Assembly: GCF_003313335.1 (NCBI RefSeq)
Contig: NZ_QMHP01000009.1
Coordinates: 124,001-188,000 of the forward strand
DNA length: 64,000 bases
From: Pedobacter zeaxanthinifaciens
Lineage (GTDB): Bacteria > Bacteroidota > Bacteroidia > Sphingobacteriales > Sphingobacteriaceae
Direction: 5' to 3'
Notes under the pieces: generated by a model
Told to the model about the DNA's origin: nothing
What the model saw: the letters and a program-made list of their open reading frames with translations, nothing else
Database searches by the model: none
Shown here: positions 53,962 through 62,301 of the stretch, piece after piece
Layout: every line of letters starts with the position of its first letter
Position numbering within the stretch: the first letter of the stretch is position 1
Position numbers and translations under genes: made by a program

Positions 53962-55710
53962 ATGGCAGTAATTTCTATACATAAATACAAGCATATTTCT
54001 ACTAAGGCGGTAACGGTATTCGCTCTGCTGGCGCTAGGGTTTTCTTCCTGTAAAAAATCTTATTTACAAGATGGTACTATCACCGATGGCTCTATTACCG
54101 GAGAGCAGGTTTGGGGAAATGATGCTTATGCTCGTGGCGTATTAAATAGTGCTTACTTTAACATTCCAGAGGGATTTAGCATTGATGGCAACGGCGGGAT
54201 GTTGGCTTCTGGTACTGATGAGGCGGTTAACTCTGGCGTAAATGCCACCTTGAGTATTTTTAATAATGGCACTTGGAGTCCACTACGTACCGTAGATGAT
54301 GAGTACAGCAACTTGTACGAAGGACTAAGAAAAGTGAATTTGTTTTTGGCCAATTTACAAGGCAGTCAGATTATTCCTACTGATGGTTTAAGCGTAGCCG
54401 ACGACAAAAGTAGGCTGGAAGGTCAGGCTTATTTTTTACGTGCCTTGTTTCATTTTGAGCTGGTAAAACGTTACGGAGCCGTTACTTTGGCTACACGTGT
54501 TTTTAGCAGAGATGAAAATTTGAACTTGCCGAAAAACACTTATAAAGAATGTGTGGATCAAATTATAGCCGACTGCGATAAGGCAATAGCTACCAAACTG
54601 CCATTGTTTACCAGGGAGGCAGTGACTGATGCCAATCCTTATCCTTGGCGTACTGGCGATTATGGTAGAGCTACCAAAACTGCTGCAATGGGTTTAAAAT
54701 CTAGGATGTTACTTTACGCCGCTAGTCCGCTTTTTGCTGCGCAAAGTGGGGTAACGTGGCAACAAGCTGCTGATGCTGCCAAAGCTATTATTGATTTGAA
54801 TGTACACAGCTTGCGCACCAACTATACCAATGTGTTCAATTACGGAGCCGATGCTTATAATTTGGAAGTGCTATTTGCTACTAGGGCGCAGAATAGAAAT
54901 GATATTGAACAGCAGCAAGCGCCAATAAGTTATGATGGCGCCACAGGCCGTACCAATCCAACGCAGGAAATGGTGGATGCCTTTGAAACTACCAACGGCC
55001 GTTTAATTACTGATCCTGCCAATACATTATATAACCCAAATAATCCTTACACCAATAGAGATCCTCGCTTTGCGCTAACTATTAACCACAATGGAAGGGT
55101 TTTCAAAGGTAAGGCAGTACAATCTTATGTTGGCGGAGCCGATGGTTTGAATAGAAACATCAACGCTACAAAAACAGGCTATTACATGCGCAAGTTTCTA
55201 AGCGAATCTGCTACTTGGAACCAGCAGTCAAACACTTTGGCTCGGAGGCCTTGGGTTGTAATGCGTTATGCAGAAATTTTACTGAACTACGCGGAAGCTT
55301 TAAATGAAGCACAAGGCATAGCCGCCACCACTGAAGTGTTAAGAGTGGTAAATTTGATTAGAGCTAGAACCGGCGTTGCCATGCCAGCTTTGCAAACCTC
55401 CAATCCAACAGGAAATGGCTATGTCGCTAATACAAAAGAGGCCATTAGAGAACGCATTCAAAACGAACGTAGGGTAGAGTTATGTTTCGAAGGGCACCGC
55501 TTTTACGACTTAAGAAGATGGAAATTGGGTGATGCATTTTTAAACAAGCCGGTAACTGGCATGCGCATCACTATTGATGGTAGTGGAGCAACTACTTACT
55601 CCAGATTTGAAGTAGAGCGTCGTGTATTTCTAGACAAAAACTACCTCTATCCTTTTTCACAAAATACGGTAAACCGTCAACCTGCATTAGCTCAAAACAC
55701 TGGTTATTAA
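53962..55710 (+). CDS. SusD-like surface glycan-binding lipoprotein (second pair)
   Basis: Partner of the second SusC, 4 nt downstream of it. The 582-residue protein has an N-terminal extension before the signal core; the lipobox is LGFSSC with C30 lipidated, followed by KKSYLQDGTITDGSIT. SusD signatures: GQAYFLRALFHFELVKRYGA, ATKTAAMGLKSRMLLYAASP, MRYAEILLNYAEALNEAQG and RRVELCFEGHRFYDLRRWKL. The susC-susD-susC-susD arrangement is that of the conserved xylan utilisation (xus) locus. Confidence 0.94.
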   Translation: MAVISIHKYKHISTKAVTVFALLALGFSSCKKSYLQDGTITDGSITGEQVWGNDAYARGVLNSAYFNIPEGFSIDGNGGMLASGTDEAVNSGVNATLSIFNNGTWSPLRTVDDEYSNLYEGLRKVNLFLANLQGSQIIPTDGLSVADDKSRLEGQAYFLRALFHFELVKRYGAVTLATRVFSRDENLNLPKNTYKECVDQIIADCDKAIATKLPLFTREAVTDANPYPWRTGDYGRATKTAAMGLKSRMLLYAASPLFAAQSGVTWQQAADAAKAIIDLNVHSLRTNYTNVFNYGADAYNLEVLFATRAQNRNDIEQQQAPISYDGATGRTNPTQEMVDAFETTNGRLITDPANTLYNPNNPYTNRDPRFALTINHNGRVFKGKAVQSYVGGADGLNRNINATKTGYYMRKFLSESATWNQQSNTLARRPWVVMRYAEILLNYAEALNEAQGIAATTEVLRVVNLIRARTGVAMPALQTSNPTGNGYVANTKEAIRERIQNERRVELCFEGHRFYDLRRWKLGDAFLNKPVTGMRITIDGSGATTYSRFEVERRVFLDKNYLYPFSQNTVNRQPALAQNTGY

Positions 55711-55719
55711 AATTTTATT

Positions 55720-57540
55720 ATGATTAAATTACTTAAATACTGCTTATTTCTTTTACTTGCTCTTACCCAAATATCGGTTAATGCACAGTTGGTACAAAAT
55801 ATCTTTGGCCGCAAACACCTTAGTTTAAATGGGCGTTGGAATTACATTATCGACCCTTATGAGATGGGTTATTACGATTACCGACATGAGCCTTTTGATC
55901 AATCAAAGACTGGTAAAGGTGGTTTCTACGACGATAGAAAACAGGTTAATAAATCAGAATTAATTGAATATAACTTTGATTTATCGCCAACCATGAGCGT
56001 TCCAGGCGATTGGAATTCACAAGTGGACAAACTACAGTTTTACGAAGGTACTATTTGGCTTAGGAATAAGTTTATAGCGCAGCCTCAGGAAGGAAAAAGA
56101 TACGTGCTTTATTTTGCTGCTGTAAATTACGAAGCGCATGTTTATCTCAACGGTAAAAAACTGGGTACGCACAAAGGCGGATTTACACCATTTCAGTTTG
56201 AAGTAACGGATAAGCTAAAGGCTGGAGAAAACTTTGTTGTGGTAAAAGCTGATAACACCCGCAAGCAAGATGAAATACCTACCGTTAACACCGATTGGTG
56301 GAACTATGGTGGCATTACACGTGATGTGCTTTTAGCAGAATTGCCAAGCAACTATATCGCCGATTATAAAGTACAATTAGCTCGTGGAAATATGAAGCAA
56401 ATTGAAGCTTATGTAAAATTGAGTGAAGCTAGTGCAGGACAAAGTGTAGAAATTACTATCCCTGAAGCTGATTTAAAAGCTACTGCAAAAACTGACGCCA
56501 ATGGTATTGCCAAAGTAGCTTTTGCTGCTAATAAGCTGAGCTTATGGTCGCCAGAAAATCCAAAGTTGTATCAAGTGATCGTAAGTTCAGCAACAGATAA
56601 AGTGGAAGATAAAATTGGCTTCAGAACCATTGAAACTCGTGGACAAGATATTTTGCTTAACGGAAAATCTATCTTTTTAAGAGGGATTTCCATTCATGAT
56701 GAAAATCCTTTAATTCCTGGTAGGTTACGTGGCGAGGGTGACATGCGTATGATGTTGCAGTGGGCAAAAGAATTGAACTGTAATTATGTAAGATTGGCGC
56801 ATTATCCACACAATGAAGAAATGAATCGTTTGGCGGATGAAATGGGCTTGCTAGTTTGGGCAGAAGTTCCTGTGTACTGGACAATATCTTGGGAAAACCA
56901 AGCAACTTATAACAATGCAGCCCAGCAACTAACCGATTTAATTGAGCGTGATAAAAACAGAGCTGCGGTAATTATTTGGTCGATAGGTAACGAAACGCCA
57001 TTAAGTGAGCCTCGCTATGCTTTTATGAGCAAATTGGCAGATAAAGTAAGGTCTTTAGATAATACCCGCTTGGTAAGTGCGGCTTTGGAAGTTCATCGTA
57101 AAGGCTATAATGTCATTGTTGATGATCCGCTAGGTGAAAAGCTAGATTTGGTGAGCTTTAACCAATACGGCGGCTGGTACTGGGAGTTACCGAAAGAGCT
57201 TTCGAAGTACAAATTTCAAATTAAATACAACAAGCCGGTCATCATTACTGAAGTTGGGGGAGATGCCCTAGCAGGTTATCATGCTGATGAAGATACACGT
57301 TGGTCGGAAGAGTTCCAGGAATCTCTTTACAAGCATCAAATCCCTTTTATGAATACCATGGCTGGATTGAGGGGAATGACACCGTGGATTTTAACGGATT
57401 TTCGTTCGCCACGTCGCCAGCATCCATTTTTTCAAGATTTCTGGAATAGAAAAGGCTTGATTTCGGAATCTGGTAAAAAGAAAAAGGCTTTCTATGTTTT
57501 AAAAGATTTTTACGATAAAACTGAAGTGAAATATAAGTAG
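55720..57540 (+). CDS. GH2 glycoside hydrolase, beta-glucuronidase type
   Basis: Probably removes terminal beta-linked glucuronic acid. The 606-residue protein has a signal peptide (~1-22, ending SVNAQ), a jelly-roll (~30-210), an Ig-like domain (~211-305) and a TIM barrel. The acid/base is E425 in WSIGNETP, the nucleophile E511 in IITEVGGD. N576-R-K578 in DFWNRKGLI is the NxK motif that contacts the uronate carboxylate in beta-glucuronidases, which argues against beta-galactosidase. It has no lipobox or T9SS signal, so it is likely periplasmic. It occupies the place of the surface binding protein gene in xus loci. GlcA on xylan is alpha-linked, so its true target is uncertain. Confidence 0.87.
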   Translation: MIKLLKYCLFLLLALTQISVNAQLVQNIFGRKHLSLNGRWNYIIDPYEMGYYDYRHEPFDQSKTGKGGFYDDRKQVNKSELIEYNFDLSPTMSVPGDWNSQVDKLQFYEGTIWLRNKFIAQPQEGKRYVLYFAAVNYEAHVYLNGKKLGTHKGGFTPFQFEVTDKLKAGENFVVVKADNTRKQDEIPTVNTDWWNYGGITRDVLLAELPSNYIADYKVQLARGNMKQIEAYVKLSEASAGQSVEITIPEADLKATAKTDANGIAKVAFAANKLSLWSPENPKLYQVIVSSATDKVEDKIGFRTIETRGQDILLNGKSIFLRGISIHDENPLIPGRLRGEGDMRMMLQWAKELNCNYVRLAHYPHNEEMNRLADEMGLLVWAEVPVYWTISWENQATYNNAAQQLTDLIERDKNRAAVIIWSIGNETPLSEPRYAFMSKLADKVRSLDNTRLVSAALEVHRKGYNVIVDDPLGEKLDLVSFNQYGGWYWELPKELSKYKFQIKYNKPVIITEVGGDALAGYHADEDTRWSEEFQESLYKHQIPFMNTMAGLRGMTPWILTDFRSPRRQHPFFQDFWNRKGLISESGKKKKAFYVLKDFYDKTEVKYK

Positions 57541-57666
57541 GGGTCAGGGATTAGGGGTCAGGGATTAGGGGTCAGGTATCAGGTATCAGGAGTTAGGTAT
57601 CAGGTATCAGGTATCAGGGATTAGTAGCTAGGGATCAGGAGTTAGGGGTCAGAGTTGGGGATTGGG
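57540..57666 (+). repeat. G-rich heptamer array with quadruplex pattern, starting at the GH2 stop
   Basis: About 17 degenerate heptamers (GGGTCAG, GGATTAG, GGTATCA, GAGTTAG types) start at the last G of the GH2 stop codon. The first 32 nt have five G-tracts of 3-4 (57540-57543, 57547-57549, 57554-57557, 57561-57563, 57568-57571) with loops of 3-4 nt, which satisfies the usual G-quadruplex pattern on the coding strand and in the mRNA. Confidence 0.9.
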
Positions 57667-57694
57667 TACGGTTTAACAGTTAACAAATAACCTA

Positions 57695-57765
57695 TTAACC
57701 AAACAACCAAACAACTAAACAACCAAAAATCCAAACAACCAACTAACCAAACAACCAAAAAATAA
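57695..57765. repeat. AACCAAAC-type octamer array before the xylanase gene
   Basis: Degenerate AACCAAAC units (with AACTAAAC and ATCCAAAC variants) end 15 nt before the xylanase ATG. Same family as the arrays before uxaC and exuT. Confidence 0.88.
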
Positions 57766-57780
57766 AAACCAATTAAAAAG

Positions 57781-58857
57781 ATGAAAAGATATAGCATTTT
57801 ACTAGTAACGCTCGCATTAGTTTCCAGCGGTTGCTTGAAAGGTCAAAATGATCCGGTTTTTCCATCACCGGAACTTACTATTCCGGTAGATGAAAGCGTG
57901 ACTTTACAAGCTAGCTTGCCATTTAAGTTTGGCGCTGCGGTAAATAATGGCTTGCTTCGTTCAAAGGCTGCTTATCGCAACGTTGTGATTAAGGAATTCA
58001 ACAGTTTGACCTCCGAAAATGCAATGAAGTTTGCGCAGTTGCATCCATCGGAAAACACTTACACTTGGTCAGAAGCGGATTACTTCGTTGATTTCGCACA
58101 GCAAAACGGTAAACGTGTGCATGGACACACCTTAATTTGGTATAAAAATCCGCCTACTTGGGTGCTTAATTACCAAGGTGATGCTGCTGCTTGGGATAAA
58201 TTGCTTAAAGATCATATCCAAACCGTAGTTACTCGCTACAAAGGAAAGGTAGCTTCTTGGGATGTGGTAAATGAGGCGGTGGCCGAAAATGGCACTTTAA
58301 GAGATTGCATCTGGTTGCAAAAGCTAGGCCCAGAATATATTGAGAAAAGTTTCATTTATGCCCATCAGGCTGATCCTGATGCTTTGTTGTTTTATAACGA
58401 TTATGGTCACGAATATGGCCCTACTAAAAGAACGGGCATCATTAACCTAGTGAATAGCTTAATTCAAAAAGGTGTTCCAATTCACGGTATCGGTTTGCAA
58501 ATGCACACCCGTTACACGCAATCTAATGCCAATTTAGCTGCCGCTATTTCAACAGCCGTTGCTACCGGATTAAAAGTGCACATCGCAGAGTTGGATATTG
58601 CAATGAACCCGGATAACATTCAAGATTTAACCTATACTGCTGGCTTAGCTGAACAGCAAAAAGCAAAGTACGAATTCATTGTACGCACCTATAATGCCAT
58701 TCCCAAAAATCAGCAGTTTGGCATTACCACTTGGAACGTTGGCGATTCAGATAGTTGGATTAGGGGAGAGTATAACCGACCTGACTGGCCACTGCCTTTT
58801 GATGATAACTACAACAGAAAAGCAGCTTATCAAGGCATTTTAGATGGTGTAAAGTAA
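57781..58857 (+). CDS. GH10 endo-beta-1,4-xylanase lipoprotein
   Basis: Cuts the xylan backbone at the cell surface. The 358-residue protein has a lipobox LVSSGC with C18 lipidated, a short linker (to ~42), and one compact GH10 barrel: NSLTSENAMKFAQLHPSE, RVHGHTLIWY, acid/base E165 in WDVVNEAVAENG and nucleophile E270 in HIAELDIAMNP, then WNVGDSDSW. It lacks the inserted carbohydrate-binding modules found in many xus-locus GH10 enzymes. It is the only classic xylanase seen here and identifies the locus substrate. The repeat-rich 240-nt gap upstream may set its level apart from GH2. Confidence 0.95.
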   Translation: MKRYSILLVTLALVSSGCLKGQNDPVFPSPELTIPVDESVTLQASLPFKFGAAVNNGLLRSKAAYRNVVIKEFNSLTSENAMKFAQLHPSENTYTWSEADYFVDFAQQNGKRVHGHTLIWYKNPPTWVLNYQGDAAAWDKLLKDHIQTVVTRYKGKVASWDVVNEAVAENGTLRDCIWLQKLGPEYIEKSFIYAHQADPDALLFYNDYGHEYGPTKRTGIINLVNSLIQKGVPIHGIGLQMHTRYTQSNANLAAAISTAVATGLKVHIAELDIAMNPDNIQDLTYTAGLAEQQKAKYEFIVRTYNAIPKNQQFGITTWNVGDSDSWIRGEYNRPDWPLPFDDNYNRKAAYQGILDGVK

Positions 58858-58870
58858 ATCAATCCTTAAA

Positions 58871-61351
58871 ATGAAGAAAATAATTTTATCGGCTGCTTTA
58901 GCATTGGCCACCTTAAACTTTGCCTTCGGTCAATTTAGCTCTGATAATGTGGTGGTGTACCGTTATGGCGATGGCAGTACTGTTGCAAATGGTGCTAAAG
59001 TGCCGGTTTTTATCGATGAATATAATCCGAAAACTGGGCAACTAGTTCGCACCATCACAGTGCCAAGAACTAGCGTAGGCAGTAATATTGGTATGGAGGG
59101 CTTGGGGCTTACAGGCGCAGGCGCTTACGAAACTGAAGGTTTTCCAGCTTTGTCTAGAGATGGTGAAGTGCTTTCGCTAATCGGTAGGCACCCCACGCAA
59201 ACCAATCAATTTGTTATTGCCACTGTAAATTCTGCTGGTGCAATCAATGCCAATACTTTAGTTACTGATGATATTGGAGCGCCACGCTCAGCCGTAGTTG
59301 AAGGTACTTCCGTTTACTACAACGGTTACCAGAACGGTGTATTCTACAAAATTTTAGGAACACTTACCGCAGGAACAAGAGTTTCGGCAGGGCAGGCAGC
59401 ACCACGAGTGTTGTCCATTGCCGAAACAGTATATAATGGTGTGGAAAGTGTTCGTATTTTCGCCCCAATTGGCGGAAGTTCGCAGCCTGTGTTGGCCAGC
59501 GCATCGCCATTGCCTACCTCATCGGTTACTTTTGCAACTACACCCAATTTTCCTTCTACAGCTAGGCCATTTAATGTTCATCAAGCAATCGCTTTTAGGG
59601 CTTACGGTCGTACCATTGTTTATCTTATCGATGATGGCGATGCTACTGGCTCGGCACCTGTAATTAGAAAATACCGAAGTAACGCAGGCGGTACCGATTG
59701 GCTTTCTTTGGGAAGTATCACCGTTCCAGCGACCACAAAAAATTTAGCAGCAAAGTTTGATGGAACTGGGGTGAGATTGTATTTCACGACTTTAGGTACA
59801 CCTGGTACTCAAAATTCACGTCTTTACTCGGTTACTGATATTTTTAACGATGATAACGACGATACTAAACAGCTTACAGAAACCCCGGTTTTAATTGCTA
59901 CCGCTCCGGCAAATACTTCTTTTAGAGGAGTAACCATGACACCAGGTTATCGCAAAGCACCATCTACTTTAACAGCAAATGTCATTTCGTTAACTCAAGT
60001 TCGCTTAAATTGGTTAGATAATTCAACTACAGAAAGTGGTTTTCAAATTGAACGTTCAACTGATGGTACCAATTATAGCTTACTCACCACTACAGCACAA
60101 AATGTAGTTACTTACATTGACAACACCATTACTGCAGGTAATACCTATTACTACCGAGTTAGGGGAGTAGAAGGCTCAACCTTTACCATTTACACTAACC
60201 CAGCCTCGGCAGAACTTGGCGCTGGTATGGTTACTGATATGAGTTTAGCGGCACAACAGGTTTACGAAAACCGGCCAGCAGGCACTTTGGTAGGTACACT
60301 TACTGTACAGCCAACAACTACCACAGGGGTAACTTATACGCTAGTAGCTGGAAATGGAAGTGCTGACAATGCAAAGTTCAGAATCGTAGGCAATGCTTTA
60401 CAAAACGATGTTCTGTTAGATTACGAAGCGCAGCAAACGTATCAAATAAGGATTAGGGCAACTTCTGCAACAAGTTTCATCTTCGAAAAAACATTCACAG
60501 TAAGCATTTTGGATGTAAACGAAGCACCAACTATCAATACCATAGGCAACACCGGTGCTTGTGCAGGAACAGAGGAAAGAATAATCGCATTAACCGGTAT
60601 TACTGCTGGTCCAGAGGCGGGGCAAACATTAACTGCAACAATCACTAGCGATCAGCTTACGATGTTTCAAAGTCTGCAAGTGAATTTAACAGGAGCAGGT
60701 AACGGCGAAATTAGGTACCGTTTAAATGCAAATGCCTCTGGCGAAGCCAACATTGCCCTTACCTTAAAAGATAACGGTGGTACTGCTAATGGTGGTGTAG
60801 ATAGTTTCGTGGAGAACTTCAAACTAACTGTTTACGCTTTCCCAATAGTAACAATCACATCCGATAGGGGTAATAGTGTGGATAAAGGTGTAGCTGTTAG
60901 ATTGACCGCTACCGGAGGAACAAGCTACCAATGGGAAGCCAATGGCAGTATTGTTGGCGCAACTAACACGGCCAGCATTACAGTACGGCCAACAACTAAT
61001 ACCACTTACAAGGTTACGGTAGCCAATGCTGGTGGCTGTACGTCAATAGCTGAGTTTACTTTAAGCGTAGCTGATAATTATGAAATCGTAACGGCTGCAA
61101 ATTTAGTATCACCTAACGGAGATGGTATCAATGATTATTGGATCATCAAAAACATCGACATGTACCCAGAGAGTATAGTAAAGGTTTTCGATAAAACTGG
61201 TCGTATCATTTTCACTAAAAAAGGATATCAAAACGATTGGGATGGCAGGGTGTCGGGATCTTCATTAAAAGAAGATAGCTATTACTACATCATTGATTTT
61301 GGAGCGGGCTTACCTAAAAAGAAAGGTTCCTTAACAATGATTAACAACTAA
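58871..61351 (+). CDS. Secreted multidomain protein with type B T9SS sorting domain (paralogue 1)
   Basis: An 826-residue protein with a signal peptide (LALATLNFAFGQ). Residues ~22-355 are a domain I cannot name (VVVYRYGDGSTVANGAKVPV, FPALSRDGEVLSLIGRH, PRVLSIAETVYNGVESVRIF), probably all-beta and possibly a propeller. Then follow fibronectin III (~365-445, VRLNWLDNSTTESGFQIERS), a cadherin-like domain (~455-555, ending SILDVNEAP), Ig-like regions and a type B CTD (~745-826, VSPNGDGINDYWIIKNID, FDKTGRIIF). Its N-terminal domain recurs in the protein encoded at 62302. 13 nt after the xylanase gene; likely a surface glycan-handling protein. Confidence 0.83.
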   Translation: MKKIILSAALALATLNFAFGQFSSDNVVVYRYGDGSTVANGAKVPVFIDEYNPKTGQLVRTITVPRTSVGSNIGMEGLGLTGAGAYETEGFPALSRDGEVLSLIGRHPTQTNQFVIATVNSAGAINANTLVTDDIGAPRSAVVEGTSVYYNGYQNGVFYKILGTLTAGTRVSAGQAAPRVLSIAETVYNGVESVRIFAPIGGSSQPVLASASPLPTSSVTFATTPNFPSTARPFNVHQAIAFRAYGRTIVYLIDDGDATGSAPVIRKYRSNAGGTDWLSLGSITVPATTKNLAAKFDGTGVRLYFTTLGTPGTQNSRLYSVTDIFNDDNDDTKQLTETPVLIATAPANTSFRGVTMTPGYRKAPSTLTANVISLTQVRLNWLDNSTTESGFQIERSTDGTNYSLLTTTAQNVVTYIDNTITAGNTYYYRVRGVEGSTFTIYTNPASAELGAGMVTDMSLAAQQVYENRPAGTLVGTLTVQPTTTTGVTYTLVAGNGSADNAKFRIVGNALQNDVLLDYEAQQTYQIRIRATSATSFIFEKTFTVSILDVNEAPTINTIGNTGACAGTEERIIALTGITAGPEAGQTLTATITSDQLTMFQSLQVNLTGAGNGEIRYRLNANASGEANIALTLKDNGGTANGGVDSFVENFKLTVYAFPIVTITSDRGNSVDKGVAVRLTATGGTSYQWEANGSIVGATNTASITVRPTTNTTYKVTVANAGGCTSIAEFTLSVADNYEIVTAANLVSPNGDGINDYWIIKNIDMYPESIVKVFDKTGRIIFTKKGYQNDWDGRVSGSSLKEDSYYYIIDFGAGLPKKKGSLTMINN

Positions 61352-61383
61352 CTGCCAACTGAGCAACTAAACTAAAGAGAGTA

Positions 61384-62265
61384 ATGAAACAAAAACTGCA
61401 TATCAAATACTTGTTCATCTGCTTTGCGCTAATCAATGTCCAAACGGCTTTGGCGCAGCTTAGCCCAATGGGCAACATGTATTTTTACAATCAGTATTTA
61501 GGAAATCCGGCAATGGCTGGTGCAACCAATAAAATTAATGTGAATGTGCTTTTTCGTAAGCAATTTAACGACGTTCCCAATGCACCAAAATACCAAGTTT
61601 TTACTGGCGAATTTGCTTACAGTAAAAATTCAGCGGTTGGTTTAAGTGTAGATTTATCTAACAGCGGTTTGTTCAACAACAGCCGCATAATGGGAACTTA
61701 CGCGTATCATTTACCTGTTACTGCCAATGCAAAATTACATTTCGGGTTATCAGCTGGCGTAAGCAAAGACTATGTAGATAGGCAAGATGTAACGGCCGAT
61801 AGCTACGATCCTTCCATTAACCGCTTCAACGATAGAGGCTACAGGTTTGATGGAGATTTTGGTATTGCATTTACTGATGAACAACTGAACTTACAGGCCA
61901 CTTGGCTTAACCTACACAATCAACTCAATACTGATCCCAATTTTGTAACAGGCATCAATTACGCCACTTTTTTTACTTCGGCTTCTTACAAATTAAAAGC
62001 GGGGACCGATTTAGCCGTTGAGCCAAAAATAGTTTACCGGGGAATTAAGGGAATGGACAACATTATTGAAGGAGGACTTGGCTTTAGCTACCAGCAGAAG
62101 TTCAGTTTATTTGGCCTCTACCATAGCACTAATAACGCCACAGTTGGCATGGGTATCATTTACAACCAATTTAAACTCACCGGTATTTATAGCATTGGTC
62201 CATCTGCCATTCGCTCGTTTACTGGTGGCGATTTTGAAATTGGTTTGGGTTGGAGCTTAAAATAA
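61384..62265 (+). CDS. PorP/SprF family T9SS outer-membrane protein (second copy)
   Basis: A 293-residue outer-membrane beta protein, signal peptide ending QTALAQ. Hallmarks: GNMYFYNQYLGNPAMAGATNK and FRKQFNDVPNAPKYQVFTGEF, a diverged form of the NPAYAG/QW signature. The C-terminus ends GGDFEIGLGWSLK, a beta-strand. It is shorter and quite different from the copy at 40393, so each may be dedicated to its adjacent type B cargo; here that is the protein encoded 32 nt upstream. Confidence 0.88.
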   Translation: MKQKLHIKYLFICFALINVQTALAQLSPMGNMYFYNQYLGNPAMAGATNKINVNVLFRKQFNDVPNAPKYQVFTGEFAYSKNSAVGLSVDLSNSGLFNNSRIMGTYAYHLPVTANAKLHFGLSAGVSKDYVDRQDVTADSYDPSINRFNDRGYRFDGDFGIAFTDEQLNLQATWLNLHNQLNTDPNFVTGINYATFFTSASYKLKAGTDLAVEPKIVYRGIKGMDNIIEGGLGFSYQQKFSLFGLYHSTNNATVGMGIIYNQFKLTGIYSIGPSAIRSFTGGDFEIGLGWSLK

Positions 62266-62301
62266 TCGTGTATCAATCTAATCTTCACTAAAATATAAAG
62301 T

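Noticed and set aside
55720..57540. Beta-galactosidase annotation for the GH2 gene
   Set aside because: The N-R-K sequence at 576-578 and the compact length fit beta-glucuronidases; beta-galactosidases lack the NxK uronate motif.
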